DNA of 64,000 nucleotides from Straminergon stramineum (taxonomy: Eukaryota; Streptophyta; Bryopsida; Hypnales; Calliergonaceae). Under the pieces are notes generated by a model. The model was given only the letters and a program-made list of their open reading frames with translations. It made no database searches and had not been told where the DNA came from. The stretch lies in NCBI GenBank assembly GCA_963920665.1, contig OY987265.1, forward strand, positions 18,295,001-18,359,000. Direction: 5' to 3'. A program made the translations under genes and the position numbers. Shown here in pieces: positions 47,298-58,110 of this stretch. The stretch's first letter is position 1. The number at the start of each line of letters is the position of its first letter.

Positions 47298-47902
47298 TTA
47301 ATCCTTAAAGGACTAAGGGTGTTTGAGCAAAGCTCTTGTTTTCTTAACTAGCTCTTGTAACAAGCATAATTTCTCAAATGTGTGATATGATTTTGATATT
47401 TGCCACCGTTGAAATGAAAGAAGACTTATGTAGCTTTCCTATGAAAAAAAGATCAACAAATTCGCACAATTTTTGAGAAAATGCCACCGTTGACAAAATT
47501 GATGAAAGATATCCAATTTAGCGGAACTTTGTACATGTGCTAAAATTGGAATGTCGAAATTAGAATGATTAAAAGTGATCCAAAAACTCTTATTTTTTTT
47601 CCACAAGTACATATCATCATGATTTAGATGGGTAATTTTTCTTTTAAATCATTTTGAGTTGTGGAAAAAAAGATACGAGCACGTGAATTAATAGCTCAGA
47701 ATACTATTCTTGTTCTGAAAAATTTCATCATATATCGTTCACTCAATCATTTCTCGATCAGATTGTTCCGATGGATTCAACCAAAAAAATCATCTAGGGT
47801 CTCTTTGTTGGTCACAGACTATTAGTGAGGTTCACATTCAGAATTTTCTACATATGTAGTTGTAGAAGCCATGTGATGGCCTTACGGTCCTTTAGGGGTT
47901 AA
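47298..47902. mobile_element. Non-autonomous TTAA-bordered DNA element (copy E, 597 bp)
   Basis: TTAA occurs at 47298-47301 and 47899-47902. The ends are inverted repeats: TCCTTAAAGGACTAAGG on the left and CCCCTAAAGGACCGTAAGG on the right. It lies only about 120 bp from copy D and has almost the same length, but its interior is different. Non-coding. Confidence 0.6.
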
Positions 47903-48759
47903 AAAATAAATCCATTTTTGAATCACCCCAATTGTTTCGTCAGCCATAGTATAGAAAGTTGAATGAGGGTTCGCATACTCCTGGCTACAGGCTTTCTTAA
48001 ATTGAAGCACGTCGAAGCTAATTATTGTAAGTAGATGCCAAATGCAAATGCACAGTTTTCTTATATTCTCTGTTCACACAAACCTCAATTCAATCTTTAT
48101 TAATTTTTTTTTGGTACAATCGCCATTGATTGACAAATCCAGAAAGTGTTCTTGACAAGTTGAGAATGTCAATATTCATATAACCATAAATTATCTTTAC
48201 ATTAGAAATTCATTCTTTGGGAAGTCAGAGTGCTCTGAAAAATACTGATTTTCTTAATTCCATTCAGCACTTGAATGTTTCAAGTCTTGGAACCATTGCA
48301 TAGTGCTCTTTGAGTAAGAGACAGTAAGACAATATGTTATAACTCCGACTTTTGAAAAATGGGTTCTAAGCATAACATTTTTTTCCACTATGATAGTTGG
48401 AAGCAGCCCTTTCTTTAACTTTTTGAGAGAGTGCTAGGATGGCTATCACTTAAAATTTGGTGAAGTATTATATTTCTACATTCATCCATGTTTTGTACCA
48501 AAAAATACTTTTCAATCATATTCATGCACTTTTTCATCCAAATTTGGCAAATTCATCCACATTTTAAATAGAAATGAAAATTTTGTGGTGAAAATAAATT
48601 ACTTTTTTCAAGCCAAAAGTAGACATTTAATTTGAAATGGTGCAATTTGGCCCCATGGTGCCAAAAAAGAAAGGGCTACTAGGGAGTATCCAAGAATTGC
48701 ATACCTGCCCAGATTTATGTCATTTTCAGGTAATAGACCAATATTGAAGAGGGATGGAA
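47903..48759. other. AT-rich interval without a recognisable gene
   Basis: Nothing beyond short AT-driven frames was seen. Confidence 0.3.
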
Positions 48760-48770
48760 TCTCCAATATT

Positions 48771-48880
48771 GGGGATGCTAGAATGTGAGCCTATGAGCTT
48801 GTGAGCCTATGAGCCTATATTTTTTTTCCATTTAGGGTATGTAAATCCATTGGGGACCTATGACCGTGGAATTAGATGTA
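48771..48880 (+). repeat. Left terminal inverted repeat of the MULE-like element
   Basis: Contains GATGCTAGAATGTGAGCC, then repeated TGTGAGCCTATGAGCC words and the inner block GACCTATGACCGTGGAATTA. It pairs with 54750-54954. Confidence 0.65.
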
Positions 48881-50869
48881 AGGATGTACAATCCAAATGA
48901 ACAACAAATGAATATGCTACTATGCAATTTTGTACCCAAAATTTGAATGAATATTTTTTCAAAAAATGAGATATAGTCAAAATAAATAGTATATAAGCAA
49001 ATACACGATGAAAATAGGTATAGCGGTTTAGGATGTAGATAAAGTACATAGATGTAAAATTGCAATACATCATAACACCATCATAGGGGTGACATTTATA
49101 AAGTCTAAAATAGAAAGAGCAACAAAAGTGGGCAATATAGGCTGGACAAAAATTTGGTGACAGGCAAAGGTTGTAAACATTACAAGCACTAAATCATGAA
49201 CAATGATTTTGAATGATTAAGTGTAGTCTTCATCATGGGACTTCATATAAATTGAAATGATGAAAATGGTCCACCTCTTTTATTTTATTTTTATAACTAT
49301 ACTTCTAAATAATAAAAAATTATCATAGACATTGAATATTTAAAACAAACATAGTAATCATATATTATACACCTAATAAATTTATTAATCTCCAATGACT
49401 TAAACAACTATATTTCTAGTTGATGCCCCTCTTTTTAAGTGATCATATTTCAAATTTTATTTTTTTGTAAAAATAAAAATCATTTAAAAAAAATAGACTA
49501 TACAATAAATTGAATGGTAGTAGTTTAGGTGGATTCCAAGTTAAACTCTACTTCGTGGTATTTTATGAATTTAAGTGTTGTAGTGCAATTCAAGGCTCAT
49601 GATTTGTTGTTCAATTTGGGCATAGGTTGAAGTCTTAGGCCACCAAATGGAATGTTGCCACATCATACATAGACAAATCCAATTTGAAGAATAAGACAAT
49701 AGAATAAAAATAATTGCACTTGATGACAAATGTTATATATAGTAGAGCAAGATAATGTTAATTCAAATTAATAATAAGAACAAAGGAAAGACTTCAGAAT
49801 TGAAAAGAAATATGAAATGAACTGTATATATTACTCTTGAGTTTAAAGCATCAATAGTCAAAGTAAACTGAGTTCTTTGATTTGACTTATTTTTGGCTTG
49901 AGCTCTAGTAAGATCCTTTTTGGACACAAGTTTTTTAAAATATGAGAGTGTTTGCCTTGTTATACTTTGAATGCAATAAAGTTTGTAAACAAGATTTATA
50001 GAAATATAAGATTTTTTGTTTTTTACTTTCTCTTAGCAAAACAAGATTTACTATGTTAAAATATGTGAAGTGAACATACACTGAAAAAATGGTATAATAG
50101 TGACAATTACAATGTTCTAACCAAATAAGCTTTAGATACTAAAAAGTCAAATGAAATAAAAATTGATAAAGAAATTGAAGAGATTACCAATTGACTTTAT
50201 GAAATGTTAATAACATAATTGCAATGTCACCCTTGACCTTCAAAACAATACTTTCAACCACATAATACTACATGAAGTCGTATGCTTAATCTAAATTGAT
50301 AATAGGCAATTATGCTTGCAAACAATGTTTGCCACCCCACACTATAAATACCTTGCCATAGAAAATTTTGAGATCTTCATCATTATTCAACTCTTTCTAA
50401 AATGCAATATATGCCTGCACAATATTGACACTCTATGATTTAATAATATCATCAATGACATTGGTTGTTTTTTCCTCACTATTTACCAATGCCGCTTAGA
50501 AAACTCCATTTTCTTCCATGTAACCACAAGTAACAAAGCATGCAACTAGATCTCAAACATCATTTTTTTTAAAAAGGCATTATAGCTTGGAAAGAAATCA
50601 TACAACATAAAGGAATATTGCTTTTTGCTTTTGCCCTTGGTTGATACTTCAATTGCTCAAGACAAGAAGAAGTGTTCATACTTCATAGTCTCCTTCTTCA
50701 AAAAGACATGCAATTGTGATTGTTAATGATCCTCAAAAGAGGTTGAAGTTGAATATTTAATTTCTATGCTTGCAGATTTCATTGTGTCAATATCTTTGGA
50801 ATGACATTTAAATCTAGATTAGAAAAAATTCTTATTTGTGTATATGTATTGTATAATATGTAATTTAAT
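48881..50869. other. AT-rich interior of the MULE-like element
   Basis: Strongly AT-rich with no coding frame above about 77 codons. No captured gene was recognised. Confidence 0.35.
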
Positions 50870-51700
50870 ACAACAACTACTAAAGGCTATACATTAGAAA
50901 GGCAAGAAAATTTTAACATTTAATCAAATCTCTAGAATATGTTGGAAACAAATCTAAATAAAAAAAAATTGTGGTCGTTATCGGCTATGCACTAAGAAGG
51001 CAAGACAATTTCAGTATTTGATCAAATTCCTAGAATATATTGGAAGCAAACACAAACACAGAAATGTGGTGGTTAATAAGTGTGCATTAGGAAGGCAAGA
51101 AACTTTTTGGATTACATTTACAAAGAAAAATGACTAGTGTAATACAAATAATGAAATGTGAATCACATCCAATTTCAACAACTATATTTGTATTGAATGA
51201 GGTTGAAAAATAGCTTAGCCATTAATGGTTGACAAATAGTAACCAACAACTTAAATTGGCCAAATTTTCTTAGAACCTAAAACAAATGTAAAGGTCCAAC
51301 ACTTAATAACTAGACTTTAATAAATGAATCTTATTCAAACTAAATCAAGACTAAAAAAAAATTACAGTTTGTGTATATGTAATGTAGAATATGTAACTCA
51401 ACATAGTAGTTGTTAATGACTATCCATTGGGAAGGTTAAAAAAATTGGAGCATTTGACTAAATTCTAGCATATAGCGCAAATAAACTTGAATCCAAAAAA
51501 GCATAGCCATTAATGGCTGCCCATTAGATGAACCCTAAAAATTGCAGCATTTAACCAATTCCTATTACATATTGGAAATATCCCTTAATATGTGGCCATT
51601 AACAGTTGTGTGCTATAAAGGCTAAGAAAAAATAACATTTGAACAAATCCTTAGCAAATGTTGACAATAAATTTAAAATTTTGAATCCTCCAAAGTATGG
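50870..51700. repeat. Satellite, long-period section (about 97 bp)
   Basis: The motif TTAATGGCTGCCCATTGGGAAGGCAA-like recurs with GAAGG-type anchors near 50997, 51091, 51431, 51529 and 51627, that is at about 95-98 bp where units are clear, each followed by a variable segment with CTAGAATATATTGGAA-like words. Copies are diverged. It passes directly into the 63-bp section. Confidence 0.6.
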
Positions 51701-52240
51701 CTGTTAATGGCTACTTATTGGGAAGGCAAAAAAGGAAAGCATTTGAATTCCAAAAAGCATGGTCGTTAATGGTTGCCCATTGGGAAGGCAAAAAAAAGAA
51801 AGCATTTAAATCCAAAGAAGCGTGGCTATTAACGGTTGGCCATTAGGAAGGCAAAATAATGAAAGCATTTGAATCCTAAGAAGCGTAGCCGTTTACGGCT
51901 GCTCATCGGGAAGGCAAAAAAAAGAAAACAATGGAATCCCAAGAAGCGTGGCCATTAATGGTTGGTCATTGGGAAGGCAAGAAAAGGAAAGCATTTGAAT
52001 CCCAAGAAGCGTGGCCATTAACAACTAGCCATTGGGAAGGCAAAAAAATGAAAGCATTTGAAACCCAAGAAGCGAGGCCATTAACGCCTAGCCATTGGGA
52101 AGATAAAAATATAAAAGCATTTGAATCTCCAAAAGCCTAGCTGTTAACGGCTGCCCATTAGGAAGGCAAAAAAAAGAAAATATTTGAAGCCCAAGAAGCA
52201 TGGCCGTTAACGACTGCCCATTGAGAAGGCAAAAAAAGAG
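51690..52240 (+). repeat. Satellite, 63-bp section (about nine units)
   Basis: Anchor words GAAGGCAA occur at 51722, 51783, 51847, 51910, 51972, 52036, 52099, 52162 and 52225, giving spacings of 61-64 bp. Each unit carries AAGCATTTGAATCC, AAGAAGCGTGGCC and GTTAACGGCT-like words. Because 63 is a multiple of three, units 51931-52140 stay open as a 21-residue repeat (ESQEAWPLMVGHWEGKKRKAF), but flanking units contain stops, so coding is unlikely. Confidence 0.85.
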
Positions 52241-52532
52241 AATTTTTTTTTACCAAATCATAGCCTGCCTTGTACCATATAGCACAATGTTTTATCTATT
52301 GCTAGATATTTAAATCCAAAATAAACTTCAACATTTTATGGTACCATTTTTTAGTACTATAAGCATTGTAATCAAAGTAATAAGCAATCACCCCCACTTC
52401 AATTTGGAAGTCACTTATTGTGAGTTAGAGTGATTGAGAAGATGAGCTCTTTATACAAATGGGGTGGTAGGAGGTATAACAACCCATGTGGGATATCTAA
52501 ATTAGCATTACTAAGAGCTCTACCACTCATAT

Positions 52533-52955
52533 CTAGTTAAGTCTAAAGAAAGAATTGTGTTCAAATAAAGAACTTTGGACCTAATTTTGGCATAGTAGAA
52601 TAACTTATTCTAAAAAGCTTTGGACTAAAAAAAGTTGGGAAATCAAGTTAAATTTCATTGACAAAAATCCGTTTGAGATTTCAAAACTTTTTTAAAAAGT
52701 TATGGACAAAATTCAATGAGGGGTTAGATTGTTAGAAGGGACATTTTCTTTAACATTTTCAAACATTCTCTTTGATTTTTGTCCATAACCTTTTTTTGAA
52801 AGCTCAAAATCACAAACGGATTTTTAGAGATGAAAGTGGTCTTGATTCCCCAACTTTTCCAAGTTCAAAATTTTTGGTAAAAAGTTGTTTTACTATGCCA
52901 AAATGTGGTCTGAAGTTCTAGATTGAACACAATTCCTACATTTAATTTGACAATG
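52533..52955. mobile_element. Short foldback element nested in the MULE-like element
   Basis: The arms of about 180 bp share GGAATTGTGTTCAA-like, TTTTGGCATAGTA, AAAATCCGTTTG and GTTATGGACAAAA words in opposite orientation, with a centre near 52745. The same words occur in the arms of the 40.9-43.6 kb foldback element, so the two belong to one family. Confidence 0.65.
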
Positions 52956-54749
52956 AGTAGTCAAGCTTTCATGTTGAAAATTTTGAATTGTCCCATATCT
53001 TTTGGAGATTCATGACAAACAATGAATTTCATAGTAAAAATAACCTCTCAACTCTTCAATCTCGCTAACCATCAATGAAATAATTCCTTCAATTTACCAT
53101 AACAAATTTTTGTGATGGTAGATGGTTAGACGATAGTTGATATTTGATTCAATGAATTGTTATTGAGTTCTTTTAAGTTTTGGCAAACCATCTTTACATT
53201 TCTTGAAAAGACTTGCTTGTTCCATTGAACAACAAACACGTACAAGCACATAGAGAAGCTAATCACCAAATAATTCTTGAACTAGCATATCCAACTCTAT
53301 ATGCACTACAAGGATGCGACATTGATATGTGAAGTGGATAAAATGTATCTAGAAATCAAAGCTTGGTGGTACTTTTCAAAGTTGCATCAGAACCAACAAT
53401 TCATAAACTAAAGGATTGGATTGCATTTTAGCACTTTTGATATCGTCAGTGGGTTGGATTTATGGAAATGGTATTACCTTTAACCTCATTTTTTCTATTT
53501 CTTACCCTATCCCCTAAATTGCAAACCATTTGAATAACTTCATTCATCATCTTTGTAGAATTGAAATTGACAATAGAAGAATTAGCAAACATCCCAACAT
53601 GCAATCTGGAAGAAACAATGCACAACAAATGGATGTAGGCTTTTGAGAAATGTGTATCTAACTTGTTCATTGCTATGTGAAATGGCTGGATAATTTGAAT
53701 TTGAACCTTCATGTAAATGATTAACTACAGGATTTATCTCTACAAGGGCCCTTTTGAAAAAGGCCCATGTAAAACAGATTTGAAACTAAAGAGAACTATG
53801 ACATTTATAGGTGGAAAGAAAATTGCAAACTTATTCAATGAGATGCTTGGACTAGAAGACATTTGTGCTTGAATTTCATACTTGGAGGGAAAAAAGATAT
53901 TTGATTCGAGCAAAAAAAAAAACCAAATTTTTTGATCAATTTTGAAGTTAATCTCATCACCCCACAAGGTTAACTTCTCTCATGTTCAAATTGAAACTAG
54001 ATCGACAGTTGTTAGAGTGAAATTGAGGACTGTAGTTGAGGAGTTTAATACAATCATGCCCCATATCTGATTTGTATTGGAAAACATAGATTGCAAAACA
54101 TCGAAAAGGCTTTAGCGAGAATTTCATACAAGTCAAGGAAACAATGTCACACTATTTAGAAGTACACACAAGACAAATGCAAGCTATTGATTATTACGTT
54201 TAAGAAACCTATTGTCATCCCTACTTATGAAGAATAGAAGCAAGATTATAAGTACATGGCAATTTAGATTGACATGGATTTTTGGTTTTATCTAAACCAA
54301 ATTGTATAATGCGTCATGGAACTTAAGCATTTCAATGTTCTTACCTAACTCAAGATCCCAAGCCATTTGTCTTGTTCTTACTAATATCCATTTTACCCTT
54401 ACTGAAATCATCAAGACGTACGAATGAGTAAGCTAATTGAAAGATATTAGCATGATATGAAGTAGATATGTTGTATGAATATATTATTTTCAAAATTCCC
54501 AAATCTAGTAGCAAAATATTATATTCATATTTCAATATATATTCCTTGTAGTAATGAAAGAATATTTTACTATATACACAAGGTTCTACATCCTATAATA
54601 TTTTCATTGCATTCATCTTCCTCTCATCCTTAAAATTGCCTCTAAATTATTCATACTCTCAATTGATCAGCCCACTTTGGCAAAGCCTCTCAAAACATGA
54701 TACAAATTTCAAAACATGCAATATCATCAACTTGTCAATCTTTTAAATC
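52956..54749. other. Interior of the MULE-like element, possible captured fragments
   Basis: Two minus-strand frames (53712-53446, 88 codons; 53967-53740, 75 codons) lie close together and read in the same direction. The first product (MNKLDTHFSKAYIHLLCIV) has a fairly normal composition, but I recognise neither. Pack-MULE-type capture is possible. The remainder is AT-rich and non-coding. Confidence 0.25.
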
Positions 54750-54954
54750 TAAAATCCGCGGTCATGGGTCCCGTGGTAATAGGTCACATTTTTTGAAATA
54801 TACTAAATTTTATTGAAAAAACATTCGTCATTTAACTTTTTAACCAATTTAAAAAAAATTATATCATGTTTTAAATTTCAAGACCCGAAGCTCACACAAT
54901 CCTTGCTCACCGCTCATAGGCTCACGCTCACACGCTCACATCCTAGCATCGTTG
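54750..54954 (-). repeat. Right terminal inverted repeat of the MULE-like element
   Basis: On the other strand it begins near GATGCTAGGATGTGAGCG, continues with GTGTGAGCGTGAGCCTATGAGC and ends with the inner block ACCCATGACCGCGGATTTTA. It is longer than the left repeat because an AT-rich stretch lies between its two matching blocks. Confidence 0.65.
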
Positions 54955-54965
54955 TCTCCAATATT

Positions 54966-57664
54966 ATTGCTATTATAGAGCCACTCTTATAGAACCACTA
55001 TAGAATTAGTACATTGATGTACTCATTCTGTCTTTAAATAGTGAGGGTATTATAAGATAGAATGGATTTTATTACATTAACTCCTTAAGGTTTATCACTA
55101 GGTTTCACCAAAAACATGCTTGAGAACTAAATTCAAAAGTGTTGTAGAATGGGTTTTCTTACATTAATTCCTTAAGACTCGTCACTAGGTTTCATCAAAA
55201 AGAAACTTCAAAATTGTTGTCTCTAATGCAAAGAGCTACAATGAAAAAAACTACTTTCTCGCATATACAATTGTAAAATCTTGCACAAGATTTGTATGAG
55301 AGTGTATGAAAGAAGTTTCATACACTTTGACCATGTAGATTAGTGTTCAAAGAGATTAATGTTCAAAGCAAAAAAGAAAATATTCATTTTCCACCTTTCT
55401 TAACTAGCTTTTCAAACTTTGAAACCCTTTAACTTTTCTTGACATATTTCAATTACATTTTAGATCCATTAGTAGTATAATTTTTCCTTCCACCCTATTC
55501 CTACTTCTACTTAACAATCTGCTTAAGAACCAAAAAATTTATTTCATTTTTTGATTTTTATTCCCTAATTTTTAATTGAATCCCAAACCCCACCCCCACC
55601 CCCATTATAATGATTTAAACCTCACAACTTTGTAGTGCAAAAGAAATTGAGTTCCAAAACAAATCCTCGAGGCCATTTTTCTAATAAGACTCCCTAATTG
55701 TTCAAAATACAAGACTTTTCATAACTTTCACATCACTTGTCCAAGTGGAATGAACCCACTAGCTTTCTGAAAGACATATACATATATACATTCTAGAAAA
55801 AATATTAAAAATTTGATTGTCAATTATGCACCTCTTTTTCATGGATAAATATGGCATTTCCTACTCATGAGGGCATAACAATTTCTTTAGAGTACCAAAT
55901 GAACTAAAGACTGTCTTGGTATAAAACTAGCTAGCACATTCCTTGACCTCCAAAAAAAGTTTAGAAAACTACAATGAAAGTTGACATTAAAAGAACCTAC
56001 CCAAAATCCTTGAGAAACATTTCAAGATTTTGAATGAAATTTAAAAGTGTCTTATGAATGACTTTTAGGAAACTGTAAAAACTAAAATTTAATTTTTTTA
56101 ATCCATAAATTTGGTAATTTTTTGGTTGGATAATTACTTTGGTGATAGGAACAACATTCTTCTAGTGTTAAAATGTTTGGTAAATGGTATCCCAAATGAT
56201 ATCAAAATTTTGTAGAGAGGAATACCCAACTCTACAAGTGTTTGATATGAGAAAATTTGCAATGTCAACAAACTTCAAATCAAGATAGTGACACCTTAAA
56301 CCACTAGGTATCATATTCCAACTCCTATTTCTTGCCTCAAAGCAAACCCCAAGTTCTCTTGAAACAACTTGCCTTATATTGGGAGCCTAACTAGGTATCC
56401 TGAATGGAAATTTGTGAGTGCCAACTTCCCAATTGATTTCTTGATCATTGAGGCATATCTTTTTGGTGGTTCAAGATTCCAAACTTGTTTTTTCCTAAAA
56501 AATCTGAGACTAATTATAGGAGCCTACAACATGTGGCTTTGAAACTTTATACACAGTTTTTTGTAAGCGACAACAAATTAAGATTCTCCTTTCAATACCT
56601 TTTACTAGAATTTCCTAATCCAACTAAACACAAAACTAAATTGAGTTGTGGCCACCAAGGAGACATTAAAACGTGGTTACTTATGATTGAGGTGTCCACA
56701 CTAAATTCCAAGTCAATCTATTATCCTTTTGTTGGTGTTGCAACATTGCAGCTTGAAAGTCCCAGAAATTTGAAATTGATATACGAAACCAGGGAACATC
56801 GAATCCAAGATGGCAAAGAAACTTAATTGTTTGGCGATTGAAGAGTATTTTAAACTTACCAATCATCGCACAAACAAAATACAAATCCTTCTCTACAATA
56901 TTATAGAAAGTTGTATGCTCTAAAACTTTACATGATTATTAAATGCCTCCTTAGGATTTACTTTCAAAAAATAGAGTGTTAAAAGGTTTTCTCGTGCAAA
57001 TTTTATTCTAACTTGAAAGGTAATAACTCTAAAATCTCATCAAAGAAATTACAACCCTTCACCACACAATTTAGTGGCACAAAATCACAATGTGCGGTGA
57101 CTATTACCAAAGTTCTTGTACTGTGTGGTTTGTGTCCGGTGATGGGGATAGTCATTGTGTGGTGATAGGATCCATCTGGTGAATGGCTTGTTTACTCTAG
57201 CTCAGATTCTTGCAAGAAGAGGCACAAACGTGAAATTCTTTAGTCCTTGTAAGCTTGAACTTTGTAAAACAGAATCAGAATTGTAATTGATGTTGCATTC
57301 TGCAATCGCTACCCCACAAGAGGTCAACTTTCAAAACTTGAAAGCCGATAAGTTCACTTTCGCTTCCGTAGAACTCTTTTTGATTCTAAGAATTGCCCCC
57401 AACATTTCTTGGGCCCAGCTGCAACAACATTCCATTAGCTGCAACAACTCTAGAGACTTATGAAAGTGCAGAAGGTCCAGAAGAAATTTGTGCAGAAACG
57501 CTGCTGGCAAATAAATTGAACTCTATCAATTCCAAGGACTTGTTGGTGACCGAATATGAATGAGAGAAACACAAACACAAGTAGCATGTGATGAGGTTTG
57601 GAAAGCAGCTGCACAATCTTGTTCTGATTCCAAACACAAACAATTGGTAGTAGTTGTTGGCAAT
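54966..57664. other. AT-rich interval without a recognisable gene
   Basis: The longest frame is 113 codons on the plus strand (56485-56826), with an unrecognised product and an overlapping antisense frame. No element ends were identified. Confidence 0.3.
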
Positions 57665-58110
57665 CACTACAACAAAATAGGTGTTTTATGAGTGGGGATG
57701 ACTGGCAACTACTCATAGTCATATTTTTGGAAGCCAAAACCTTGGAGAGAAATATGACTGCAAAAATGACTACTAGTCATATTTTGACCCTGTACTTCAT
57801 GAGTGTATAATATATGTCTATTGGGAATGCCAAAATACTTCAAAGGGGATGATAGGGAACATGTTTGGGGAACGCCCAATCATATTTGTTAGTCATATTT
57901 TTGCTTCAGTCATATTTTGCAATCATAATTCAAGGATAGTCACAATTCTTTTCTTTTGAGGTAGCCCAAGGAAAATTTGGGTAGGGAATATATTTGGAGA
58001 GTACTTAGTCATATTTTCACTTTAGTCATAATTGCTAGTCATTATTTTACTTTAGTCATATTTTTGCATTACTTATATTTTGTAGTCACTTTTTTTTGTA
58101 GTTATTTTTT
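57665..58110 (+). mobile_element. CACTA-type left terminus with subterminal repeats
   Basis: CACTACAACAAAATAGGTG begins at 57665, a typical plant CACTA end, preceded by AAT. Within about 440 bp there are around ten copies of TAGTCATATTTT or close variants (for example near 57717, 57771, 57892, 57911, 58007, 58025, 58054), plus a few inverted copies such as AATATGACT. Dense subterminal repeats are a CACTA hallmark and serve as TNPA binding sites in En/Spm. No matching right end was found in the window. Confidence 0.6.

Larger units (their letters stand above)
48760..54965. mobile_element. MULE-like element, 6.2 kb, with 11-bp target duplication
   Basis: TCTCCAATATT occurs in direct orientation at 48760-48770 and 54955-54965. 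Inside, the left end runs GGATGCTAGAATGTGAGCC and the right end, on the other strand, GATGCTAGGATGTGAGCG. A second matching block lies further in: GACCTATGACCGTGGA near 48856 against GACCCATGACCGCGGA near 54765. Direct duplications of 8-11 bp with long inverted termini fit Mutator-like elements. It encodes no transposase. Cargo includes a two-period satellite (about 50870-52240), a nested foldback element (52533-52955) and minus-strand frames at 53712-53446 and 53967-53740 that could be captured gene fragments but are not recognised. Confidence 0.7.

Noticed and set aside
51931..52140. Frame coding a 21-residue repeat, as a possible repeat protein
   Set aside because: It covers only three of about nine units; neighbouring units contain stops in the same frame, so it follows from the 63-bp period.
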